From: Bondarzewia mesenterica
Taxonomy: Eukaryota > Basidiomycota > Agaricomycetes > Russulales > Bondarzewiaceae
Assembly (NCBI GenBank): GCA_004802705.1
Contig: SGPL01000259.1
Span: forward strand, 1-45,533
DNA: 45,533 bases
Direction of reading: 5' to 3'
Part shown: piece by piece, positions 34,501-44,663 of the stretch
Layout: every line of letters starts with the position of its first letter
How positions within the stretch are numbered: the first letter of the stretch is position 1
Made by a program: the position numbers and the translations under genes
Notes under the pieces: model-generated
The model's database searches: none
The model's input: only the letters and a program-made list of their open reading frames with translations
Told to the model about the DNA's origin: nothing

Positions 34501-36095
34501 GGATAATTGGAAAAGTCGAACAGAGAATTCAGTGTTTGAAGTGTTGCTACAGTTATCAATGATAAGTGTTATATATTGATGAGCTGAATCTAATTTTTAT
34601 TTCATTTGCTAGCAAAAATGCATCCTTGTAAACTATATAAAGTATGAGAAAATGTAAAGAACGAGAAAAAATAGAAGGAAATAGAGTTCACCCTCAATCC
34701 CTTCTGCAGCTTCTACATGACATCTTAAAGGCTAGGACGGCATTGAAAGGTGTGGCATCGAAGCATTTTCTGATCCATTCAGATGCCTGCACTGCAAAGT
34801 AATATCTTATTGCTGATCCATCAGGCTCATGCTATTAATGTAAGTGGTCAGGTGGTGTTCTCATCCTCTATTTATGTGTAGTACTTGTCATTATTTCAAT
34901 TTGTAGTATTTGTTATTTTTGCAGTTTATTTAATTATAATGAGAGCAGAATCATTGTTTTTTCATGCCCATCTAAGAGGTGCTCCAAGAAAACAACTCAC
35001 AAATGGGTATCGAGTGTTTCTTGATGCAATTAAGGTTCACCAGAGTGCACAGCACTCTTGTGGACTTTAGTTCCTATGTTCAAGCTCATGGATGCCAAGT
35101 CCACAACACATTAGGTTTTAAATAACAAGATCAAGGTGGTTCTCCTTTTTTCAATCACATGGCCACATTCATTCATTCTAGGGCTCTCACCTAGCATCAG
35201 CATAGTTGCTCTAGGTCAAAAAAGCAGCTATCAGGAGCCTTGATTAAAGCTGAGGAACTATGGGTAGCACAAAAGAAAGTGTGAGTTGAACACAGTCAGC
35301 AGCATCTCTATGCCCGCTTTAAATGCATAAATGAACTTGGCTTCAATTGTTGACTGCGCAACAAGATGAAGATGAAGATGGCATCTTTCAGCATTTTGAC
35401 AAAGTTCCCTTTCATCTCATTTAACAGGATGCATGTATTAAAATGATGTGGCTCACCTCATTGTAGTTGACTGCTTCTTCCTTTAGCTTAGGATATTCTA
35501 TTCTAGTAGTCATAATACAAAGCACTCCAAGAAAAGAAGAAATATATTGTCTTCATAATGATATTACTCAATTGACATATTTTATCCTTTTTTTGCCTTA
35601 CATCCTGCATAACAGCTGGGCATGAAATTCTTTTTTATAGCAATTAGCATCTATGATGGTAAACATACTTGATACCCTTCATATTCATTATTTTTATCTT
35701 GAAGTTGAAGCTAGTGATAGTAAATAGAATCATATTGCTGTCCATCTAGCCTATGATAGTTGATAAGAATATTGTGATGATGACAAGTGACGCCAAAGGC
35801 CACCCAACACTGCGATTGAATTTTCTTCACTTATGTTATGATGTATAACAATAAGATCAACTTTTCCATTTGATTTTCATGCCTTGTACATGAGGTTTAT
35901 GTCTAAAACTAATCCTATATGATTCACAGATATAGACATTATAATTTATAATTCCTTCAATTCATTAGTATTAAGGCTAGTATCTACATCAACCTGATTA
36001 ATGAGCTCTCCTAGATAAAGCACAATATAATGCCCCTCTGCTGTATGAGGAGCTGCCAGATCATTTGGATGCATCATTTGCTTTCTGAACTTGAA
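34501..36095. other. Mostly unassigned; short coding-like pieces
   Basis: The + strand near 34945-35070 reads FFHAHLRGAPRKQLTNGYRV and is open, but unrecognised. The minus strand near 35395-35290 reads HLVAQSTIEAKFIYAFKAGI, faintly like the S-S-T-E-A-E-Y segment of copia RNase H. A minus-strand piece at 36110-35946 (FRKQMMHPNDLAAPHTAEGH) also looks coding and is cut by the LTR-like sequence at 36.1 kb. None is strong enough to name. Confidence 0.3.
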
Positions 36096-36099
36096 TACT

Positions 36100-36170
36100 G
36101 TGTCTATTTGTTCTTTTGTTTCTAGTGGCACATTGTAGCATGAATATCTATAGCCGAGTGCACTATTTTG
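36100..36170 (+). repeat. Degenerate copia LTR segment
   Basis: The stretch with TTGTTTCTAG and then AATATCTATAGCCGAGTGCAC matches, with gaps, the TTTGTTCTAGCATAAATACC and TGCAGCCAAGTGCGCTCTG core of the LTR at 44.7-45.1 kb. It stands just upstream of a gag-like relic in the same orientation, which supports the reading. Confidence 0.45.
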
Positions 36171-37290
36171 GATTAAGAAAAAGAAATGGGGACCTGGTCT
36201 GCATGGTAATGCTATCATGTCTTCACCCTGAAGTTGACAAGTTTCATTCATATTTTAATGTCATTGAAAATTGTACTCTGAATGGCGGATGCATTTAGGA
36301 ACAAGAAGAACATCATAAACTTCATCATTTGAAGGCTCTTTCAGGCTGTTATCATTTCATGTGGCATGTCTGGAGCAGGAAAGAAGATGGACAGGATATA
36401 GGCAGCATTTCAATTACCACTTTTTGTGGCATGAATAGCCAATATAGGAAAATGCTACAAGCTAATTCATAGCCACAGGGCAAACACTCACAGTGCAATA
36501 CACTTCTGCAAGTTCATGTACTTTCTGAACTTTGTTATGAGGTTGAAGGCATCATCTCAATTGTGTCAATTCTATTCATCAAACAGCCATGCAATGGGTT
36601 GAAGCTTCTCTATCACTAGTAGTACATGATGATGTATAAGCACAATGATTATAACACCTATTTTAGTCTAGCTCATGATATTATCTAAATGTATATAGAA
36701 TTCTATCATGGTGGGGCTGCCTTATACCATACGACACAGCATAACTAATGAAATGAATTAACTTGAAGAGTATACAAAGCAAAGGATATTCATGTATGGC
36801 ATCCACCCTTCTCATCCAAAAGCTGATGCAATATTCAACTTTGCACATCTTAAAACTTGTTCCATTATGCTTTGCTCATCATGAAGCATAAGTGGTGAGT
36901 ACTTCAGGAGAAACACAGTGCACAATTGGCCTCAAACAAATGGTGTCATGGAGTAATCATGTGCCTTGTAGTGCTTAAAATGCTTGAAATGTTGCACTCT
37001 TCAGATGAGATTCATTCCTAATGAAGCAGATCACAGATGCTTCAATAATGACAGAGTGGAGATTGTGACATGCAGCAAGGCTCCAGCATAAGAGGACTAT
37101 TGCATGAACAAGTCTCCACACCACTCACAAGAAACCACAGACCTCATCTTTTGCATTCAGGTGAGATACAACAGCAAATGTCACAAGATATATATGGAGA
37201 AATCGGAGTTGTGCCTGCAAAAATAAAGCTCATGGCCAATAACAAGTTGAGTGAGCACAGCAGAAACATATGAACTAACATGAAATAAAC
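36171..37290 (+). mobile_element. Ty1/copia 5' half relic: gag end to pre-integrase
   Basis: At about 36305-36430 the DNA aligns with the gag segment at 45340-45470: AACATCATAAACTTCATCAT, TTTCAGGCT, TCTGGAGCAGGAAAGAAG and TTTTTGTGGCATGAATAGCC. This is the Gly-Ala-Gly-Lys-Lys linker followed by the zinc knuckle. Downstream DNA should encode protease; only fragments remain. Near 37055-37150 the frame GDCDMQQGSSIRGLLHEQVS followed by HLLHSG resembles the gag-pre-integrase box (C-x2-C-x-G-K, then H-S-D). The relic then meets a minus-strand copia pol piece tail to tail at about 37.3-37.5 kb. Stops and frameshifts are frequent. Confidence 0.55.
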
Positions 37291-37509
37291 CAACAATGTC
37301 AGGAGAGCAAAACCAAAATGTATATGAGGACACTGCAGTTCAAAGTGAGCAACTAGAGGAATAGAGCATAGTGGCAGTAGATATTTATATTATGGGGAAT
37401 GATAAGAAGTAAAGCAGAGAATCTGAGAAATAAGTGAAATATAATGGAGAAGCGCCTCTAGAAACAAGAGAACCCAAAAAAACAGAACAGCAAAAATGAA
37501 CTCTGCTTC

Positions 37510-39125
37510 AATGATAGAGCTTGACAGCCTTCCAATGACCAATGCCAGGGGCATGATTTGAAGTGGCACAGTGTGGAGACGATATGAGCGATATCACAGC
37601 GATGGACATCACCAGAAAGAGCTGAGAACTGATAGCTGAGATGCATGGCACTTTCTTCATGTACTCCTTGTCTTCATCAGACTTGGCAGATATTTCAGAA
37701 GGAGTCACACTCTAGGTAGAATAAGTACCTTGATGTACTGGCACTGAGACAGAGAAAGATGGAAGGTGGAGGCATAGCCTGGAGACTTGCTTCACACTAG
37801 AATGCCCCTTCAACAGACAGACATGATCTGGTTCTCCTCATTCAAATCCTTCAGCCTGGACCACATAAACTATGATGTCGAGTTCTCCATTGATAAAGGC
37901 GTGAAAGCTGTCAACAGAGATGAAAGTGTTCAATGTCGGAGAGCAAATAATCAAAGCCATGATGCTGACTGAGGATCCAAGAGCAGAAGGAGTAAGAAGA
38001 GATGCTGGTTCTGCCAAAGCATTGACTTGTACCACAGGAGGAGTGGGATGAGCTAGAGCTCTTGATCCTCCTTTGCCTCCTGTCAATCCCCTCTATCATT
38101 ATCCAAAACTCATGTTTTGCACCACAGCACTCATGAGAGATGTACTGCTGATGCCTAGTGGTGAGTCAAACTCTCAGAATCAACTTCAGTTATTGAGGAG
38201 GATCCTGTCCCCTGCATTATCACAATTGTAACTAACATTATGCTGGGATACAATGCCTAATGCGAGAGCATGGTTATTGGCCTACAATTCAATTCTAATG
38301 CTAAATCGTTCATTACTGGACTCTTCACTGGAGAACTCAATATAGAAGTGAACATGGAGCACCCTGAAGGGATTTCAGTAGAGAGAACCAGATTATGTCT
38401 GTCAGTTGAAGAAGGGGCAGCCTTCTGCCACTCATCTGCATCAGGACAATTGAGGGCCTGCCTATAAGATGATAGTTCTGCCTTGCCAGGGGATGCAACA
38501 AAGAGAGCAAACTCCACTTCTGCCATCAAAGCCTCTTCAACCAATTTCTCTCCCTATGACACAACAGGCTCATCTAGTGACTTGCCATTATGAACCATGT
38601 GTACATCTTTGACCAGTGCCATGGTGTCACACAGTGGGTTCTGGATCAGATTGAGGAGGATTGACAATGGGAGGCAAAAGAGGATCAATAGAAGGAGGAG
38701 TGAGAATGGGTCTTGGTACCAGAGAATTAGTGCTCATTGAAATCGGCGCATTCAGCTATGATAACCTTCCTGGTCACTGGATTGTAGAATTTCCATCCCT
38801 TGTAGCCATCTGGTAGCCAATAAATATGCATTTCTCCATATGAGATCCCAAACTGCCTCACTTATCCTTCTGCACATGCACATAGGCAGTACTTCCCCAG
38901 ACTCGAAGGTGACTTCACATTCAGCTTCGCACGATGCCAGGCCTCATAAGGAGTGATGCCCATGAGTATGCAGTGGACAAAAGATGCCAAAGCTTGTCCC
39001 CAGAACAATGGAGGCAAATGCAACTCATGAAGCATGGTAGTAAGGGCTTCAATGATGGTGCGATTGGCTTGCTCTGCTACATTATTCTGCTGAGGCCGAT
39101 TGTGCACTGTGTCTCCTGATGATCC
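37510..39125 (-). mobile_element. Ty1/copia pol relic: integrase end, reverse transcriptase, RNase H start
   Basis: Minus strand, right to left: HNRPQQNNVAEQANRTIIEA (39107 down; the E in VAEQ is the position of the last integrase catalytic acid), LPPLFWGQALASFVH, then the post-integrase box YKGWKFYNPVTRKVIIAE (about 38800-38745). Reverse transcriptase begins with ALNCPDADEWQKAA (about 38455) and continues at 38000-37840 with SVDSFHAFINGELD and QAEGFE. Next come SLSQCQYI (about 37740) and SDEDKEYMKKVPCISAISSQ, ending at GIGHWKAV (37515). Compared with the 40.5-41.5 kb copy, the palm segment with Y-x-D-D between GLYGLK and SLSQ is deleted. The right border at about 39125 abuts a dioxygenase-like relic. 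Confidence 0.8.
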
Positions 39126-39769
39126 AATGGTTATCGTAAAACTAAATCCACTTGTTGGCCAATTACCATGTTTTCTCGCATGAGGCGCTGTATGCCAGCA
39201 TGATAGCTATCGCATGGGAAGACACAGCCTGCTCAGAGCTGGTGACACCACCTTCTCCAGTTTTAATGCCCCTTTTGCCCTTGGGCACCAGATGCAGCTG
39301 CAAGTGTTTAATGGCAGCCCCGCCATATCTGTACCCTCAAAGCACACCTTCACTCAGCTGCTTGAGTCTTTCAAGGGGAGCACTACTGTGGGCTATGGCC
39401 AAGCTAGCCTGCCATCCTCCACAGAACAAAGTGAGGACAGGGTGGTTGCAGTGAACACCACACCAAAGTTCAAGACAGATAAAGAAAAGGCATCTAAGAG
39501 AAATCATGGAAAGCATGCTCGAGTCAACAATGGGATGCCACCAACCATTATGACAAGAAGCACTGATCATCCATCATAGAGAGGTGAAGGAGGTGTGCTT
39601 TCTCCATGCCACATTCCATGCTGCTAGTTATGAAGCAACTCAAGGTTTAAACCACAAAGAAGATGAAGCAAATTAGGGGCTCTCTATGGATGAAGGCTGA
39701 GCTGGACAAAAGGGGCTTCATGACCCTCCACTGGGATGGTCAGTAAGGCTCAGAATGTTCTGTTTTTTT
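39126..39769 (+). other. Open + strand frames of unknown identity
   Basis: Two overlapping frames, 39152-39454 and 39214-39579 (121 codons, VFNGSPAISVPSKHTFTQLL and then Lys/Thr-rich to TIMTRSTDHPS), are among the longest in the window and have a GC content above their surroundings. They lie directly upstream of the TET/JBP-like relic on the same strand, so the second may be its N-terminal, low-complexity part. I do not recognise either. Confidence 0.3.
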
Positions 39770-40330
39770 AAAGTGCTCACTCCATTGCCAACCAACACAC
39801 CATGCACTATGTTGATTCAGATGGCCATGTGATTGTTGGCATGCCAGGTATGCCAAAGGATGATCTGCACTGGCCACAGAGTGAAGGATGTTCAGCAAGG
39901 GTCAGTCCTTGCATCGCCATGGAAGCTTTGTAGCCATATCAGTGGGCCCTTCATATGGTGGGTCAGATGGTGAGCTTGTCCCACCAAATCTCACCAACTG
40001 ACTGGCTGGAACATGCTGCGGGCCTTAAATAGCTTGGCTCACCGGAAGGAGTACCATGAGATGCTGCGGCAACTCCTTCGAAACAGAGCAGTTGTTTAAA
40101 TTGCTAGCTTCAGCAGCAGTAGGTGCTTTTTTTTTTTATTTTTGACCATGGCCCTTTCTTAAGAGTACTCAGTTGGTCTTCCAAGCTATGCATTTAAGGT
40201 GTATCGGTATTGGCAGAAGACCCTCAAGAAACTCTTCGTCCACCACCCAAAGTTCAATAAAAACTTTTCCAACAGCATCTTTCCAACCTGCATGTTCAAC
40301 TTGGGTCTAGACTCAGTGTGTTTAGATCAT
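39770..40330 (+). pseudogene. TET/JBP-like 2-oxoglutarate/Fe(II) dioxygenase relic, truncated
   Basis: Basidiomycetes carry many TET/JBP-like genes, often beside KDZ transposons; characterised members oxidise 5-methylcytosine in DNA. Seen in order on +: HYVDSDGHVIVGMPGMPKDD (about 39798, the tyrosine/aspartate-rich strand that starts the family domain), then in another frame HGSFVAISVGPSYGGSDGE (about 39920), LRQLLRNRAVV and IASFSSS (40070-40118), a probable intron beginning GTAGGTGC, and finally YRYWQKTLKKLFVHHPKFNK, NSIFPTCMFNLGLDSVCLDH (to 40330). The last His with the following acidic residue is where the iron-binding H-x-D lies. The gene stops exactly at the start of a minus-strand copia LTR, so the second half (glycine-rich G-G-H-L strand and distal His) is missing. 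Frames shift at least once. Identification is from remembered family motifs. Confidence 0.65.
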
Positions 40331-40545
40331 GAACAGAGCACACTTGGCTGCAAGTATTTATTGCTAGAACAAACAATAGGAAGTGAAATAATGAATCTGA
40401 GACATGAGAACAATAGCACAATGAGTGGCTTTGTGGCACAATAACTGAAGTGAAACATAATGGCCAAGTGGCACCAGAAAGAAAGGCACAATAGACAGGA
40501 CATCTCCAGAGATGTTTTGGACTATCCCCTGTCCTTCCAATCCCA
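40331..40545 (-). repeat. Partial copia LTR (U3 and R), minus orientation
   Basis: The reverse complement aligns over about 200 bases with 44745-44935: ACATCTC/TGGAGATGTCCTGTC, TCTGGTGCCACTTGGCCAT, GTTTCACTTCAGTTATTGTG, TATTGTTTGTTCTAGCA and TGCAGCCAAGTG. A TATA-like AATAAATAC lies near 40355 reading leftwards. Similarity ends abruptly after CTCTGTTC at 40331, so U5 is missing. Differences from the other copy are mostly C/T and G/A changes plus small gaps. Confidence 0.8.
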
Positions 40546-41530
40546 TCAGTTTCCTGCAAATATCCACCTTCTCATGGGGCCTGGAAGAATGTCTGCAACT
40601 ATCACCTCTGTAGGGATATACAGTGGTTGAATGACTCCAGCTTCCACCTCATCATAAATGAAAAGAACTCAAGTCCAAGTGCTTCATCCTCTTATGATGC
40701 TCCAGGTTCTTTGTGACACTGATTCTGATTGGTTGTGAATGTGAAGAATAGAAGGGTCTTTGACCTGGCAGAACATAGAGATGGCATGAGCAATATCAAG
40801 CAAGTAGGCATGGCCAGAAAGAGCAAGGAACTGACAGCTGAGATGTATGTCACTTTCTTTATATACTCTTTGTCTTCATCAGACTTGGCAGACATGATGA
40901 GAAGAGTTGCACTCGAGGTCAGATGAACATCTTGACTGGATTAGAATGATCAAAAACATAATGCTTTAGCATGTCAATGATGTACTGGCACTGTGACAGA
41001 GACAGACAATGATCGGAATGATCCCTGATGATTTCTATGCCAAGAAGTGAAGTGAGACCTAGATCCCACCAGAAGATAGAGGCGAGTTCTGTAGTGATTT
41101 TATCCAAAATCTCTGCAGAGTTGACAGCAGATGTGCAATCATCAAAGAAGGATGACCTTGATATCATCCTTGGCAAACACATAGATTCTGTTGTCCGAGT
41201 AGACATCCTAGAAGTCAATACCACAACCTGAATGCTTGCTTAAGATATAAAGCCCCTTCTTCAACAGACGGACATGATCTAGTTCTCCTCACTCAAATCC
41301 TTCAGGCTGGTCTATGTAGACTTTGGTGTCGAGTTCGCCATTGATAAATGCATGAGAGATGTCAGTAGAATGGAGATGGAAGTCTTTAATTGCAGAGAGA
41401 GCAAGAATGGCAAGAATGGTGGTGAATTTGGGGGTGGGAGCAAAGGTTTCAAAAAATCAAAGCCAAGATGCTGACTGAAGCCTTTTGCATAAGACAAGCC
41501 TTGTAGTGCTCTAGACTTCAATTGCTGCCC
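40546..41530 (-). mobile_element. Ty1/copia pol relic: reverse transcriptase to pol end
   Basis: Minus strand, right to left: KGFSQHLGFDF (about 41470), a frame with DFHLHSTDISHAFINGELDT (41400-41340), QPEGFE and LLKKGLYILS, then the shifted palm region YVFAKDD, followed by the well kept ELASIFWWDLGLTSLLGIEI and SLSQCQYIIDMLKHYVFDHS (41090-40930). SAKSDEDKEYIKKVTYISAV marks the RNase H border (40895), and EVIVADIL with FAG-LMGLEGQG (about 40600-40520) is the conserved end of copia pol. It runs into the LTR fragment at 40545. Frameshifts and stops are present throughout, so the copy is inactive. Confidence 0.8.
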
Positions 41531-42270
41531 TGGTATCACTCATTGGAAGGCTGTCAAGCACCTGTTTCACTATCTGCAAGGCACATTGGACTGTAAACTC
41601 ACTTATGGACCTTTCGACTTTGCTGAGCTGTTCAGATCGTTCTCTGGCCACCACTGAAGCAGATTTCATGTCTGTTCCTGTTCTGTAGGGACAGGCTTTC
41701 AGAACATTAATTAGATGTGACTGTGATGTCACTCGTAGAGCTCACACTAGGTAATGTCATCATTATGATGCAGTATCATACCCACTTCTACCTCAGATCC
41801 CTGTGCATATCCTTTCTTGCATCACTAGTTGTTTTTCTGATGAGTCGACTGTCTTGTTGATATCTGTACTGCACTTTATTTCAATGAACAAACACAAGGT
41901 TTTGATTGATGCTGATTTCCGTAATGTACGTCTCAGCAGACCTTTTGCATTCAATGATTTAGATTTTTGTTCATGTTTGCAAACTAAGAGTATTGTGTTG
42001 TCATATCAGTTAGTATTCATGATCCATTTAGATGGAGAGCTCCTGGGTCGTTGTTTCAGTCAACTTGATGACCATGTAGGACTACGCACACAAATGTCTG
42101 ACATGTGGTTTACTTTATCGCTCCACTGGATTCACATCTGGACTCACATTTCATCCACACCAAGCACAGTTGGCTGATATGAGTATACATTTTCTAGATC
42201 CTACACATCACACCAAATTGTACTGTTTTAGTCAGTCACTGACACCATCGTATATATCACACTTTTTTAA
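41531..42270. other. Unassigned; one 124-codon open frame on +
   Basis: The frame at 41803-42177 is among the longest in the window, but its product has no motif I recognise, and the reverse strand over 41990-41800 is also open (SLNAKGLLRRTLRKSASIKT), so neither is secure. A minus-strand frame at 41511-41732 (ARERSEQLSKVERSISEFTV) is helical and unrecognised. Copia similarity ends near 41530. Confidence 0.3.
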
Positions 42271-42272
42271 TG

Positions 42273-42584
42273 TCAACAATGCACACTAAAGAGTGAAATA
42301 TGACTGAGCAGCAAAAAGAAATGAAGCAGAATGGAACAAGCTGTGCTTGAAGTGGGCTCATGGTCATCCTCAATAACAGAAGTCGATTTCGATGATTTGA
42401 CCTGCCTCCATACAAAAGGCATACATCTGTGATGAGGATTGTAGTGCAAAATACTGGTTCTCAACCAGATGGAGGAAGATTGACAATGGGAGGCAAAAGC
42501 AGATGTCTTGCTCAACAATACATGTGCTTGGGACTCCAGATTGACTGGCTTAGTGACCTGATCTTTCAGAAAGGTCAAGATCAC
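42273..42584 (-). mobile_element. Copia pol linker fragment
   Basis: The minus-strand frame contains the ASHCQSSS segment that the 38.7 kb copy also encodes in an alternative frame. The DNA core GATTGACAATGGGAGGCAA is identical at 42478-42496 and 38659-38677, and flanking bases align less well. In the 38 kb copy this lies between integrase and reverse transcriptase, so this is a small piece of that linker. Confidence 0.5.
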
Positions 42585-42970
42585 AAGTCCGTCATTGACT
42601 GGATCATGACTGTAAGTTATTTAGTAATCTAAGGCACTCAATAAGCACCTGGGGGTGCTGTTACAGATATCTCTACATTGTAGATATCCAATTAGTAAAA
42701 GTGAAAGCAAATCCATAAAATGCTTACCTGGTCTCTCTGTAGTCAGGAGTCTTACCATGTTTCTTGTCACAAAATATAATCATTATCAGGGGCTGGATGA
42801 CGATAAGATATATTGTAGCTAGTGTAAAAATATATTGACTCATGCTTCTGTGACTCTCAACCATGTCAACTACGAATTATCATGAATTTAGTTCTCTTAG
42901 ATTAAACCTTTTCGAATCAATTTTTAAAAATAGACAATTAATTAGATGTACATTATTTTTATATTAAGTA
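42585..42970. other. AT-rich spacer
   Basis: No frame, repeat or motif could be supported between the copia linker fragment and the next relic. Confidence 0.5.
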
Positions 42971-42974
42971 TCAG

Positions 42975-44050
42975 ATGATTCATCTCAGATCAGGGCCAAT
43001 ATTTCTGTTACTTACACACTGTATTTTGATCTCTTTGATCTCCTCAGTATCCTTCTCACCCACATTCTCACTCTGGTTGCTGTTCTTATCCTCATCCTCA
43101 TCCTCATCCTCATTCTTATTATTGACCTCCTCCCTAGCCTCATCCTCTTCTTCACCATCCTCAGCATCCTTTTCCTTGACATTTTTTGCCCTTGTTCATA
43201 ACTGGGTAACATGCGAGGATGATGCTTTCAATGACTGGCTATGTTCACCATGACCAGTCAAGTTACCATCAAGCAGAATGAATTTTTGTGGCCATGACTG
43301 ACACACATATACAACTGCTAATAGAACATAGCGCTCATGCAATACAAAATGCATGTCCATCAGCTTCTCACTGCAGAAATGCTACCAAGACACATTTATA
43401 TTCATTCTCTAAAACACTCACTCAGCTCTAGTCATAAATAGCAATGCAGTGTCAGAACTTGCCCACATCAAGTGCTGCAGATCTTGATACATGTTTGACA
43501 TGATCTTGCAGTTTTGTGGCTCCATCTTATAGTTAGTCCATGCAATGCACTTCATCTACATCCAGTTGACCATCTTCTGTATGTCCTTCTGGTCCTCTGC
43601 TGATCACTCCGTGTCATCCATAGTCAGTCTCAATTGATCCACGTTAAGCTCAGACAGTGGGCTCTTATCCTTAGTGTTATTCAACAGCTTTCTGATGATC
43701 ACATCATCCCACAAGAAGTTGACATGGTAGGTATCAATGGACTCTTTTGGCTTCTCTCAGGAGGCAAGCATCACCTTGCTCACTGCACTTTGCACAGCAT
43801 CCACCAACTTACCATCCAATATGCAACTGTCACCTCCACTCATTGACTGGAAGCAGCGTGGGCCATCCTCTGCACATCCCACACTGAGTGCTGCAGGATT
43901 GTGATAGTGGGAACCCTCTTTACTTGCAACTCTATGAAGTCAACTGGTTCAGAGATGGCACCCAACTTTGATTTTTTAGCATGGTACCATGATGTAGACA
44001 ACACATGGTGGGGCATCATTCCACCACTCGTAGCTGCAAAAACTATACAT
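42975..44050 (-). pseudogene. Unrecognised protein relic with Asp/Glu-rich tail
   Basis: The minus strand can be read in one frame from about 43880 to 42990 with only scattered stops: SCILDGKLVDAVQSAVSKVM, NFLWDDVIIRKLLNNTKDKS, MKCIAWTNYKMEPQNCKIMS, NMYQDLQHLMWASSDTALLF, EKLMDMHFVLHERYVLLAVV and FILLDGNLTGHGEHSQSLKA. The C-terminus is acidic; a TCATCC hexamer run on + (43090-43115) encodes Glu-Asp repeats. Most stops stand where Trp or Gln would fit (for example after TMDDTE, NWM and INVSW). I recall similar M-K-C-V-A-W-T-N motifs in Agaricomycete proteins of unknown function, but cannot name the family. It is flanked on both sides by copia fragments. Confidence 0.45.
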
Positions 44051-44164
44051 CTGTATATAACTACTCATGAAGATACAACACTCACTGCAGCTGCCGCCAT
44101 AGTGATGAACACTTAGCTGGTTGGGAAATAAATGAGTTTGGGATGACACTGAAGTAATGCTTGG

Positions 44165-44245
44165 TCTTATCAGTGGTATTTCAGGAATGAAAATGTCGCT
44201 AGGTCTCATTGTTTGCAGACTCTTCCACCTGATGATTCAGGTTAG
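44165..44245 (+). mobile_element. Copia gag fragment
   Basis: TTTCAGGAATGAAAATGTCG and the following 50 bases align with 45328-45395 (TTTCAGGAATGAGAACATCA, then CATCATCTGGAGGCTTTTCC). The encoded FRNEN is shared. The fragment ends near 44245, where a minus-strand reverse transcriptase piece begins within about 30 bases. Confidence 0.6.
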
Positions 44246-44269
44246 GCCTACATAGAGAGCAGGTGCCTC

Positions 44270-44640
44270 GGGCACATTTAACCAATAATATACTCACACT
44301 GACACAAGAAAAGATGATGGTAAGGCAATCACTGATGTTTTCTATGCCAAGGAGTGGAGTCATGAGATATAGATTATGTAAGCTAAACAACTTTGTCTAA
44401 AACTTCCACAGCTTGTTTCAGATCATATAGCTTCCTCTTCAATCATAAACATAATCAAGTTCTCCTTCTTTCCATCATTGGGCTGAATTTACAATAAATT
44501 TACCAGTTCATGAGAAAGTTAGACAATAATCAAGGCCAGGATGCTGACTGAAGCCCCAGCAACAAGATACACTTTGTAGTGATCCAGTGAGCCAGCCATA
44601 TGGCATTTAACCTTGAACACACAATGAAAGTGAATGCTTT
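44270..44640 (-). mobile_element. Copia reverse transcriptase fragment
   Basis: Minus strand: VKCHMAGSLDHYKVYLVA (about 44625-44570, equivalent to the K-x-D-G-S-x-x-R-Y-K-A-R-L-V-A box), an alternative frame with SVSILALII for GFSQHPGLDY, EGELDYV near 44465, then MTPLLGIENISDC (about 44362-44325) for the TSLLGIEIIRD box. The stretch between is shortened, so the palm is lost here too. Similar DNA words link it to 41.02-41.48 kb and 37.96 kb. Confidence 0.7.
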
Positions 44641-44663
44641 GCACTCAGTGTTGATTTGTTTGA

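Noticed and set aside
35290..35395. A copia RNase H piece (AQSTIEAKFIYAFKAGI)
   Set aside because: Resemblance to the S-T-E-A-E-Y box is short and the neighbouring sequence does not match the other copia copies.
43012..43253. Arg/Met-rich and Ser-rich open frames around 43.0-43.25 kb
   Set aside because: They are out-of-frame readings of the TCATCC-type repeat; the minus-strand frame giving Glu/Asp repeats joins smoothly to the upstream coding relic and is preferred.
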